Source: Liolophura sinensis
Lineage: Eukaryota > Mollusca > Polyplacophora > Chitonida > Chitonidae
Reading direction: 5' to 3'
NCBI RefSeq assembly: GCF_032854445.1
Contig: NC_088302.1
Coordinates: 28,432,330 to 28,496,329, forward strand
DNA: 64,000 nt
This document shows positions 25,761 to 36,297 of the stretch, piece after piece (positions within the stretch are counted from its first letter, which is position 1; every line of letters begins with the position of its first letter). Made by a program: the position numbers and the translations under genes. Below the pieces are notes generated by a model. That model saw only the letters and a program-made list of their open reading frames with translations. It did no database searches and had not been told where the DNA came from.

Positions 25761-28700
25761 AGAGCCACTTGTTTGGCCGTTCTGTCTCCATTCATTTTCT
25801 ACTGTCGCAGATTTAGCATTTGCATGATATGTAATAGGCTTTCATGCATTGTTCATGATTCTTTTTTATAAGCGAGATGATTCAGATTTTGACAGGGGCG
25901 GACACGTCACTTGGGACTGTCCCAGCGACGACAACAGAGCGCTGTCAAGATTTGCTTACCTTTATGCTGGATTGACTTGTAGAAACATTGCCTTGACCTT
26001 TAACAAGACTGTGTTTTAGTATGTTTTCTTATAAAATGATGGTCACTCTATTCCTTGACCTTTTGCCGAGACCCTTGTCGTTTTACAGTTAGAGTATCTT
26101 CACGCAGAAGAAATAAAAGATGACCGGCAGTCACAATCTGTAACCCTGTCTGCTGTTCTAAGAGGATAGGTAGCACAGGATGGCGAGAAAGGCAGTTGCA
26201 CTGTTTGAATGCTGCAAGAATACAAGTAGATCAATTAAATTTAGCCAAAGATCTCGACTGTGAACTTTTTATATGGGGTTAAACATAGATCACAGCCGAG
26301 GAGTCTTCCAGGTGATGATATTGGTATTTTAGAACAGCTATTTGAGAATCTCCACGCAACAAAAATCCGTCAAAGTGAACCAATGCATGCACTTCAAATC
26401 AAACTCCAATAAAGTATGTTCACCAAGGCAATCTCTGTTCCTCTGCCATTTATTTTCCACGTTCTGTAGCCTTTATGACCTGTAATCCAAGATAATTCAC
26501 AGTTGTGACTTATCACATGCCGTTGACATCATGGCCTAATAAATAGGGTTGTTCCTTCCAGCACGTGTGGTTGACCTTTCATGACGTCACTATGTTATGA
26601 TCAGCTGGTTGTTAGTTTTGGCAGACAGAAAGCCATGTGACTGGAGAGACGCGAATTTGCAAACATTGTAGTGCATTGTGACCTGCTAAATATGATCCTA
26701 ATTTCGACTTCGGCTAAAATTTACAGGAGAATGGTCATGTAAAGGCAAATAGCGATTGTGACAAAATGCGTGTAAATATTTCAGCTTTCAGAATTACCGT
26801 GCTATATTTGTAGTCGGAACGAGTCTAATGTGCACGCATCAGAGTTGAATGAGGAAGGGGTCTGGAATCGGGGTCCTCCTGCCTTGCGTGATAAGGGTGG
26901 CCAGCAGTCCCAGATATAAGTGACCGTTAGGCCGAGGTCTCGGGCTAAACTAAATAAACCTTGAAGTCTGTTCTCAACAATATTTGATATTTACCTGCTT
27001 AAAGTTTAATCCTTGAACTAAAAAATCTGATCAGTCCATTCTGCTAAGCACTTACTGAAATGCAGTAGGCTTCTAAATCCGCTCTTTAATGGCAGCACAT
27101 TCCTCTTTCTGGTGTGAATTGAAGAGAAGAGCACCTTTATTACAATTCTTGCAAATATAAATGCTTTCCGTGTTCTAAATTGTGTTGAAATCCAAAGAAA
27201 TATTTCCGTCTCTCTCGTCAAAATCACTGGTTGATGGTTGCGGAGTGATGTAACTCTTAAATCAAGCATCAGGAAGTGAGATTTATGGTTGAATCCAGCC
27301 CCAAATGTGCCTTAAAGATGGTAAGGAGCTTTTACCGCATCTTCACACGCACATTAAAACTTCACTAGCTACAGGTTAGTTGATTATGTTGACCACTCAT
27401 TTGACGTTGATTTACACTAGGGAAATTTTAATGCATGTGTAAAGATGTGGTAACTTTTTCTTACGGTTACTCTGACACATTTGGGGCTCTATTCCACCAT
27501 AACTCTCACATCGCTTTGTGTCGCTCGATTTAAAGGGATACAGAGTGGATTTCTGATAGGTGGATGTGACAGATAGGCAAGTCTTGGCTAAGCTGAATTT
27601 TAGGTTTGGTACATTTATTCAAGCGTGACCAAGGCTGCAAGATTTTACCCAGGAATCCCTGTCTCCACGTTCAACCAATCAGCATCGATTTTGTATCCCT
27701 TTCAGGGGTACACCACTCCACAGTTAAGTGAAATCACGGCGAGTCAGGTATGCTAAAATATCAGAATCACTCGCTAAAAAATATGGAAATTGAACTGACA
27801 AGTCAGCTGCGAGGATCATGCAGCCAGTCTTAAATGATGTGTTTGGTGATGGTTTGATGCCAAAAAGGAGGTAGAATATGGAGGAAGGACTTTAGATACA
27901 CTTGCTGCACCGTGACTGCACACAGCGATTTACAAGAGAGTCAGAGTGTAAAAGTCAGCACTTATTTTGATTCTCTGATGAGTCAGATTTGTGTGTGAGT
28001 GATTGAAAAGATCCTTTTCTCTCAGTACATATGATATGAGAAATTGAAAAGTGGGAAACCCTGCATCCAGGTTTAAATATGTTCTCACCATGATATGGCT
28101 GAAATATTGCCTACATGGCAGTAAGCAACAACCCTTCATGCGTTCAACGTCGAAACAGAATCAGGATTGTTTTGGATGGCTACAGTGAAATCAGCAAGCA
28201 TACAGATTGGCTACCTAGACTTGGTCTACTTTGCTGCAAGTCAGACTGAAAGTGTCTGAAAAAAAAAAAAAAATCCAGGGTGTTTAAGCATACTTCTAAC
28301 AGTGCCACTCTCTACATTCGCTTGACATCACTGACACTGCTAGACAAGCTTGCCCTTTGGAGCCTGTGCTACACATGTTGCTTTGTGCAAGGTTAGCTCC
28401 ACTTCATGTGTCCTCACACAAAACCACTTTAATTTAATAAGCTTTCAAGAATACAGTTGCTTAAGATGTGGGTTAGAATAATGTTTTGCATACTTTTGAG
28501 AAAGAGAATACTGGAGTATAAAGTATTATTAAAAACAAAGGTTGAGAGTTGTGTTTTCTGCCATCACTTCCTTTTTCATCACCGGAAATCCAATGACCTC
28601 GGTGTTGTTCACGATTGCGTAAAAAAAAAAAATTGCTGGTTGTGGCAGTAATGTTAAACGAATGAAGAGAGTGGTTCATGCGCTGTAAGCAGTATGGGTG

Positions 28701-29620
28701 TGAATTGATAACTGGAACCTTGCATCTACATGGAGACTTTGGTATGGAAATTTCCTACACAATCGTAAGCTTTCTACGTTTCGTTTACCACGAAGAGCTG
28801 AGATTTGGAAATTATTAACATGACACAGCATGTGAACATGATCAGTTCAATGCCATGTATGTGTACTTGTATGGGAGTTGACTCCTTGTTGTTGGAACTG
28901 TCATGCGTTGTACTGATATAACAGATATCCCATAGCAGACACAAAAGGACATTTGCATGTTTACTTGTGCTTTTATTGCCTGGTCAGTGACCACACTGAC
29001 AAGGCTCTAGGCACATAAGCACATGCACGTACTCATGTAGTTGTTCAATAGACAACCCTTTGCCTATTGAACTGGGGAGAGGGCAGTAGGGACACAGCTG
29101 TTACCTTTCTGACTATCGCATTGCTTTACTGTCTTCCTACTTTTAGGAAGTAACACCTACATTGAAAGGTTGTTTTAAAACGTTGCACATGATTTGCTGG
29201 TAAATTCTGACACTCATGTTATCTGAAATATGCATCTACCAATCTTTGACTGTATTCAGATGTTAGAAAAATGATGTAAAATGCACATGTGTGTGCCCAA
29301 ACTGGTAGAGGAGTGGACCAATTATTTTACTCCTCAGAGGAAAGCTGAGGTTAATCCCACAGCTGTTGTGGTTGTTCTACCATATGTCAGTTTGTGAATT
29401 ATGTTAGTCATGTATTGTAGGGCTTGTGGAAGTCACATTTGTGAACTACAACCTGGTTACATATACAAGCCCACACGACCTAATCAGTGGAGGGCTGTGA
29501 CTGGTTGATTACGATATGCCAGGACATGCAGGCTTGTGTAAAGTACATGTGAACTGAACAGTGCCTTTCCATGATATTGTTACATCTTTGTGGTTGATTT
29601 CCATTTCTGATAGGGACACA
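25761..29620 (+). other. presumed arfaptin 5' UTR intron / upstream region
   Basis: No coding exon recognised. It holds a fold-back element at 27297-27488 and short A-runs. The first coding exon of arfaptin follows an acceptor-like TTTCTGATAG just above its ATG, consistent with a long intron starting near the divergent promoter. Confidence 0.45.
27297..27488. mobile_element. fold-back (hairpin) element
   Basis: Two arms of about 70 bp are inverted copies of each other around a spacer of about 55 bp. The outer ends are AGCCCCAAATGTG / CACATTTGGGGCT. The arms also share TTACCGCATCTTCACACG against the complement of the right arm, with scattered mismatches. No exact flanking duplication seen. 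It looks like a hairpin-type MITE. Confidence 0.7.
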
Positions 29621-32600
29621 ATGGCAGATGTCAGCAATGGTCCTACAGAACCCCTAGACGATGCCACGTTTGAGAGGGACTTGAAGGAGATATTGGAGGA
29701 TGCACCCAATCTCAACGATCTCAGCTCCAATGTTCAAAGCGGCAGTCCTCAGAAGATGAACAACTCTGACTTTGGAGGCTTCAACTATGGCAGTCCAGAT
29801 GACCCAGAATCATCTGGAGGCCGACTAACCCACTCCTATACTGTCCCTCCAGGTATGCCCCAGTAGAATGTGCCAGCCTGTATTCATAATGCAGACTGCT
29901 TGTACATATATACGCTGTATATTGACATCTTGTCTCAAGATATAGGTAGTAACAAGGTTAAATACCTTGTTCAGGTATATGTACTTCCTTATTCTGGCTT
30001 ATTCCTTATTAAAGCCTGCATGAGCTGTGAGGCATGATATTGACTTTCAATTTATATCATTTGTCAGAACTGGTAGTTTTTCTCCTGAATAACTGACGTA
30101 CAAGACAAAATAGTTTAAGCTTTGTATACATGCAAACTGGATGTGTTCCCCGCCAGTTTCATAAAGGTTACTCAGTGCACATTGAGAAATTACACTAGTG
30201 AATCAATAATTTCTTTGTCAACATTCAACTTAAAAATCAATACTCCATGCGAACAGTGATCGTGTAGAGACACACCATGGCATTTCATCTATATCCATGC
30301 TTCAAGAAAGAAATGTGATGAGGTGTTACAAAGCTGTAGGGAAGGTATTTTATCAGTGGGTTATCTCCTATCGATCAGAACTTAGTATTACCTGAATGTA
30401 CTGTAGATGGCAAGATACAGAAGACTGTCTTTGGGAAGATCAAAAGAGAAAAATTCTTGATTAACACCAGTCAAGTAGATACATTTTTACTTAGAGCCAG
30501 ACCGGCCCGGATAGCACAGTTGAGTCATGCCTAAGACTTTAAAAGAGGAAGTTGTAACTAAGTAGAGGAATAGTGCAACGACTGGTTGACCCGTATCAGT
30601 ATAATGGCTCGTGCGGGGCGGCTTACTTGCCTTCGGTAAGTCGTCTCAGTGAAGCAGCACTAAATAAAAGAGCGATGGAAATCCCTCCTGCAACAAGGAG
30701 GCACATTACACGTACATGCACCCTAAGGACTCCTTCGTCGTCATATGACTGAAAAATTGTTGAGTACGACGTTAAACCCCAAGCACTCACTCACTCACTT
30801 AGAGCCATATACAGTAGTTTTTTTTTTTCAAAAATTTATACATGTGTTTTGTTCTTTGTTTTCAGCAACGAGTAACGTGCCCCTTTCCAACAACCATCAG
30901 AATGGTGATTTTGTGCCAAAAGTTACCCACCCCAACTCCTCAAAGCTAGAGACTATAAAAGCATGGAGTATCAACACATACAAGTGCACCAGGCAGTACA
31001 TCGCAGAGCGGTTCGGTAAAGGCTCGAAAACTGTGGACTTGGAGCTTGAAGCACAAATCGAGGTGCTGAGAGACACACAACGAAAGTATGCTAATATTCT
31101 GAGATTGGCACGGGCTCTTACTAGTCACTTCTACCACGTGGTTCAGACTCAACGTCAACTGAGTGAAGCTTTTATGGACCTGTCCCAGAAAGCGCCTGAT
31201 CTGCAGGAAGATTTCACATATAATTCTGAAACTCAGAGGGTACTTGTAAAGAACGGAGAGACTTTATTAGGTATTGTACAGCTGTTAAATAAATAAATAA
31301 ATACATAAATATCAGCGTTTTCCCACTTGTGGTATTTATCCACCTTCAGAATGTAAGAAGTTTACCCAGTTTCCATCGTTCTCAGAATCAAAAGGCAATA
31401 AATGTCTTCTGCTATTCTTTCGTGTAGTTTTACATGACGATGGAACACCTCTTACCTTCCATGAATATGCCGTATGTTACATGTAAAATTTGGCAATGTT
31501 TAAATTTGGTGGTTACTTAGTGCGCTTCTGTTTCCTCCACCCATAATATACTGGCCTAAATTTTCGTACCTCCTATTATGTTCATTATGGTGAAAAAAAT
31601 ATTTCAGTTAAATCAGTTCTATTATCTTAGTTATTTACATGTTGGTATATGTCATATGTTGATACATGGAGTTTGTTTTAAAATAATGTAATAAGGCCGA
31701 GTTTTGGTGTGGCACATGTAATTATGTCATTTGCTATTAATATCATTATCAGTGATATCTTAAAGAGCTACTGGTACATGGGAAGGTCTGCCTACAACTT
31801 GCGGATGGTCGTGGGTTTCCCCTGGGCTTTGCCCGGTTTCCTTCCACCATAATGCTGGCCGTCGTCATATAAGTGAAATATTCTTGAGTTCAGCGTAAAA
31901 CACCAATCAAATAAATAAATAAATTGAAGAGCTACTCCATTTCCAAACCCTTGGTGAGAAAAACAGAGGGTTAAGGATAAATATCAAGACGACCTAGATA
32001 GTTTTGTAAATATCAATACCACTTCTGTAAGTTTTGAAGGATCAAGTGAAAAAGTCAACTCCATCGATAACTTCCACTTTTGCCTGATTTTACGTCAAGC
32101 AAAAACGTGTAGTTTAAACAGATACTATTCTCTCAAACATTTTTGAAATTTCAGCCTTACAGGACTGATGACATGTACATTGAATTTGTTCATTTCACAT
32201 CACATTATGTTTTTGAGGACACTTCAGGTACGCCAATAATGGCCTCTATGTATCCTAAACCGGTTTTGAACCATGCCGTCAGTTTTTGCTCAGTAAGACT
32301 TCCTTCATACACTGCTAAAACCTTAATCTAGTTTCTCTTGGAGGTCAGTTAGCTCTTAATTATTTACTTGCCATCAAGTTAATATTTAAACGAATTCATA
32401 ATGTGTTAGGGTAAGGGTGGTAAGGAATTATGGTGAAATTTTACAATTACTATTTTTTATGAGGTACTTGTATATATGTAAAATACATAACACATGTAAT
32501 TTTGACAAGTTAATTATTTGGTACACTATCTTATCTTAGTATTGTTTATACTTGAGTATGCATTTGATTGTTACTTTATGTTGCCATATTTTGTCCTGCT

Positions 32601-34744
32601 TCAATATACAATATATTTTACTTCTAATATGCATGATATGAACTGTTTGCATGGCAGGAGCTCTGAACTTCTTCACCTCTTCTGTGAACACACTGGTCCA
32701 TAAGACGATGGAGGATACTGTGGTGACAATCAGGAACTATGAAACTGCCAGGTAAGAGCAGAGACGAGAGGAAGGGCATCTATGAGCATTTGTGTTCAGA
32801 TTATCTGTTGGTTGCTGTGCAGCAACATGACTAACAGTACATCTGCGATGTTTTTCTCCAGTGTTTTTCTACCCTAGTTTAAAAGAACTGTATCTAGAGA
32901 GGAAATGTATTTGCATCTGGGGGCCTCCGTGGCTCAGTTGGTTAGCGCGCTAGCGCAGCGTAATGACCAGGAGTCTTTCACCAATGGGGTCGTTGTGAGT
33001 TCAAGTCCAGCTCATGCTGGCTTCCTCTCCGGCTGTACGTGAGAAGGTCTGTTGGCAACCTGCGGGTGGTTGTGAGTTTCCACCCACAATAATGCTAGCC
33101 GCCGACATATAAGTCACCATAAAACACCAATCAAATAAATATTTGCATCTGGCATGGCGGAGATGGGGGGTGGTGGGGGGTCGAAGAGCAAACTTAATGA
33201 TTCTTCTGTGTACATGAGAGGTGTGCCGTAATTTATTTATTTATTTATTTCATTGGTGTTTGAAGCCATACTCAAGAAGATTCACTTCACAAGATAGGAC
33301 CTCGTGCCTACCAAGGTTTTTCATTTAGAAGTGGAGGTGGAGGTCAGAGTTCAGAAGTAAGGGGCTGAATTGAAAGTGATGTCACAGTTACTATTGATTT
33401 GAACAGTAAGGATATTCGAAGTAGGCGGCTACAGGAACATCAGTACATCAGTAGACAGCTGCCTGCTGCTTGCCCTTTTTGAACACCCTGCTCTCGTGTA
33501 GAACAATGGGTCCATTGTTGCGAGATCAACATTGGCAATTTGCGTGATATGAACTGTTTTTTTTTTTTTCATGTAAGTGAAAGTATTGTTTTGCTGCTGT
33601 AGATTGGAGTATGATGCGTACAGAAATGACGTAGACTCCTTACAGCTGGGACCACAGGATTCCTTCACAGCCTCCAAACTCGATGATGCCAGGAGCAGGT
33701 TTGAGGAGCACAAAACTAAATTTGATCGCCTCAGATCGGACGTTGCCGTAAAGCTCAAATTTCTGGATGAAAACAAGGTGTGTACCAGTACCAGTTTGAT
33801 TGAATCACCGAATGAATCAAGAACTCATTTTCTTTCTGACGATGACAGTAACGGTATTGTTCATCATAAGGCAACTTTGGTCTGCTGTTAAGATACAGTT
33901 GGACCTCAGTGGTTCCTTTCATTGGACCCATTCACGTTCACAAAGTTTGTAAATAAAATGTTTTCTCGTTATTTATTTCATTAATCACATTGCTTGGTGG
34001 TAAAATGGTAATGGTTTTACTTTGGTGAAATTATTGATTGGTGTGGGACATGCTAGCTACTCATGTTATTCGTCTTGAATTTCTTGGATTAGGATGTGAG
34101 CTGTGGCCGAGTGGCTAAGGTGCTCGCTATTTAGTCTCTTAGACATGAAGTGCAAGTTTAAACCTGGTCTTGTCACAGAATTTGTGAATGCCCCCAATCT
34201 TCTGTTTGTGGGACCACTTTTGTGTGCTGGTTTTTACAGTTCAACATTCTTTGAAGCACTCTTGTTTTCCATCAACATGTTGTGCAAGCATGTATTGGTT
34301 TGTCACTCTTGAAGAAGTTCATCAGTAACTAGTAATTTACGCTGAGCAATTTGCTTTCCTCCTCCTGTAAAACGTACCACAATTGTATAAATGAAAAAAA
34401 TTCTTCAATATGGTGTTACACAACATTCAAATAACTTATTCAGTTTCTTGGAGTGTGCCATTCTATAAATGGAATTAACGTTGAATACAAAGCAAAATAT
34501 CAATTACATACACAGAACAAACATTTTCTTGTTAGTAAATAAGAAAATTCAAGTGTGCTGTTTCTAAACATTCTACTGTTGTTGTTTTCAGGTTAAGGTG
34601 ATGCACAAACAGCTTCTGTTGTTCCACAATGCAGTGTCTGCCTACTTCACTGGCAATGAGTCTGCCCTGGACTCCACACTCAAGCAGTTTAATATCAAAT
34701 TGAAAGCCCCTAATGCTGAGAAGCCCTCCTGGTTGGAACAGTAG
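29621..34744 (+). CDS. ARFIP2: arfaptin (ARFIP1/2 orthologue), 5 coding exons
   Basis: CDS joins 29621-29852, 30866-31270, 32658-32751, 33603-33777 and 34592-34744 (phases 1,1,2,0; GT-AG): 352 aa, between human ARFIP2 and ARFIP1. The acidic N-terminal region is poorly conserved. An amphipathic segment ([15 protein letters not shown]) then leads into the arfaptin-homology BAR domain: [60 protein letters not shown], and the C-terminal [17 protein letters not shown] and EKPSWLEQ. These nearly match vertebrate arfaptins. The protein senses curved trans-Golgi membranes and binds Arf1, Arl1 and Rac1. The ATG at 29621 is preferred because it follows an acceptor and opens the conserved acidic part; an in-frame upstream Met (29561) has no support. 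The single invertebrate gene probably predates the vertebrate split. Confidence 0.95.
30500..30796 (+). mobile_element. SINE family B, full length with target duplication
   Basis: Flanked by an exact 11-bp duplication ACTTAGAGCCA (30489-30499 and 30797-30807). Head GGCCCGGATAGCACAGTTG, body GCGGGGCGGCTTACTTGCC, 3' end TTGTTGAGTACGACGTTAAA then CCCCAAG and (CACT)n. Inserted in arfaptin intron 1, just before exon 2. Confidence 0.93.
31271..32657 (+). other. arfaptin intron 2
   Basis: Holds one truncated SINE A (31773-31926). The rest is unrecognised. Confidence 0.6.
31773..31926 (+). mobile_element. SINE family A, 5'-truncated, with target duplication
   Basis: Only the 3' half is present, yet it is bounded by a 10-bp duplication AAGAGCTACT (31763-31772 and 31927-31936). 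It therefore inserted already truncated, as expected of target-primed reverse transcription. Body includes GCGGATGGTCGTGGGTTTCC and the (AAAT)n tail. Confidence 0.88.
32921..33139 (+). mobile_element. SINE family A, full length, with 13-bp target duplication
   Basis: Exact duplication TATTTGCATCTGG at 32908-32920 and 33140-33152. Head GGGCCTCCGTGGCTCAGTTG, box B GTGAGTTCAAGTCCAG, 3' CACCAATCAAATAAA. A small internal deletion relative to other copies removes part of the GGGTTTCCCCCGGGC region. It lies in arfaptin intron 3. Confidence 0.93.
33234..33300 (-). mobile_element. SINE family A tail fragment
   Basis: ATTTATTTATTTATTT then CATTGGTGTTTGAAGCCATA and CTCAAGAAGATTCACTT: the inverted 3' end of the family, diverged and short. 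Confidence 0.6.
34095..34180 (+). other. tRNA-like remnant (possible SINE head)
   Basis: GCTGTGGCCGAGTGGCTAAG resembles the 5' half and box A of a tRNA-Leu/Ser type gene. AAGTTTAAACCTGG about 55 bp later is a weak box B. Stems do not close well, so this is not called as a tRNA gene. It lies in arfaptin intron 4. Confidence 0.35.
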
Positions 34745-35887
34745 AGCCTGTCCAGATCCAGTTCCTGGTGCACAGTGTGTAGTCCTCCTCAGTCCCTGCT
34801 CAGTCAGGCCTCTGGCGAGTCTAGTCCACACCCGAAGTGGTTCCTAATGTGCCCTTAGTGGCACAGGTACAAATATAACCAAGGATTCATGTTGTCCTGC
34901 CCATACCTGACACACTACTTCAGCATTGTGAAAGGAGCATGAGCCATAGAATTGAAGAGATCTGTTAATGTAATATGCTTCTGGCCTGAACAGATATATA
35001 TGTACACAAGCATGACCACAAACCCTCTTCAGATGTATTTATTGTTCTAAGAGACTTCAGCTTCCTTCAAAAGCTGTAAAATTTATATACTGGTGGTCTA
35101 CTGCAGTCAGTTAAATGTAAACCTTGTAGCTTGATGTATAGTGGTGCACTTGACTGAAATCCTTCTTTGCTGGTGCATTGTATGTATGACCAGTGTGTAA
35201 CTTATGAGGGCATATAGGGATGAGACCTGTTATAGATGGAAATAGGTTGCTGAAAATCTGTCAGGATGGTTATATCAGCTAAAAGTATGCTTTCTGCAGA
35301 GATTGAGATCTGGAGCTACTTTCCTCGCCTCATACCTTATTGTCACAGATATAACTATAATTCCTTGAGTGTGTTATTTAATACACATGGAGATACGTAC
35401 ATGTATGTGTATATACGTCACCGACATTGTCCATGGATTCTATTAAAGATATATATGTACATGTGTATACATTATAATATATCGCACCAATACTTTGATC
35501 GATCTTTATCTCATTCTATGAAAATAATACAATGCGGCAATTTTATGTTCAGCGATGATTCTATTTTATTTCAAGAAACCAATTTTTTCTCTTAAAAATA
35601 TTCTTGTTTTACATGTGTATTATTGTAAAAGGGAAATGCAATCTTAGTACATTTATTGTTATGTTACAATATTATTTTAAAGTGTTCAAGTTTTTCTTAA
35701 GTTTTAATGCATGTTTATTTTTCTGCATTTGTGACACCCACTGTGATCTGTCTTCATTAGCCATAGTATTCACAATACAATAACAATGTAACTTCAGTAT
35801 ACATGTAGATATATGCTATGAAGTTAGCGGTATGTATATTCTTGAGTTTGGAGTAAAACACCAGTCAAATAAGTCAGCTGTATGAAT

Positions 35888-36096
35888 ATCCTAAGTCTTT
35901 TAATTTTTGGGACAGATATTAATCGCACTGAAAGCAGAATATTATATTTCTTTCCCAGCTTTTTTGGAAAAGTAAAGATATGAGTATGTTGTTCATTAGA
36001 TGGACGATGTGAGAAAAGAAGAAACTAAATATTCCTGCTACAATTATATGTATGCTGGCTAAAAAGAGTGCCCCCAAAATTAGAAGAAATAGGGTA
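35888..36096. mobile_element. TIR element (MITE), family C, copy 2
   Basis: Same order as the copy at 16821: TTTTTGGGACAGATATTAAT, GCACTGAAAGCAGAATATTA, TATGTTGTTCATTAGATGG, ATATTCCTGCTACAATTATA, then CAAAATTAGAAGAAATAGGG. The terminal repeats are more eroded than in copy 1. Confidence 0.72.
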
Positions 36097-36166
36097 AAAT
36101 GAACACAATGTCGGTTTACTGGTTTGCGTTGACAGGGTATTTTATACCCCAGTGTGAAGACAAGTT

Positions 36167-36297
36167 CAGCCTGCAGATGGTCGTGGGTTTCCCCCGGGCT
36201 CTAACTGGTTTCCTCCTGCCTTAATGCTGGCCGCAGTCATATAAGTGAAATATTCTTGAGTACGGCATAAAACATCAATCAAATAAATAAATAAATA
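36167..36297 (+). mobile_element. SINE family A, 5'-truncated, with target duplication
   Basis: 3' half only, bounded by AAGACAAGTT at 36157-36166 and 36298-36307. Body GCAGATGGTCGTGGGTTTCC, motif ATATTCTTGAGTACGGC, tail (AAAT)n. Confidence 0.87.
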
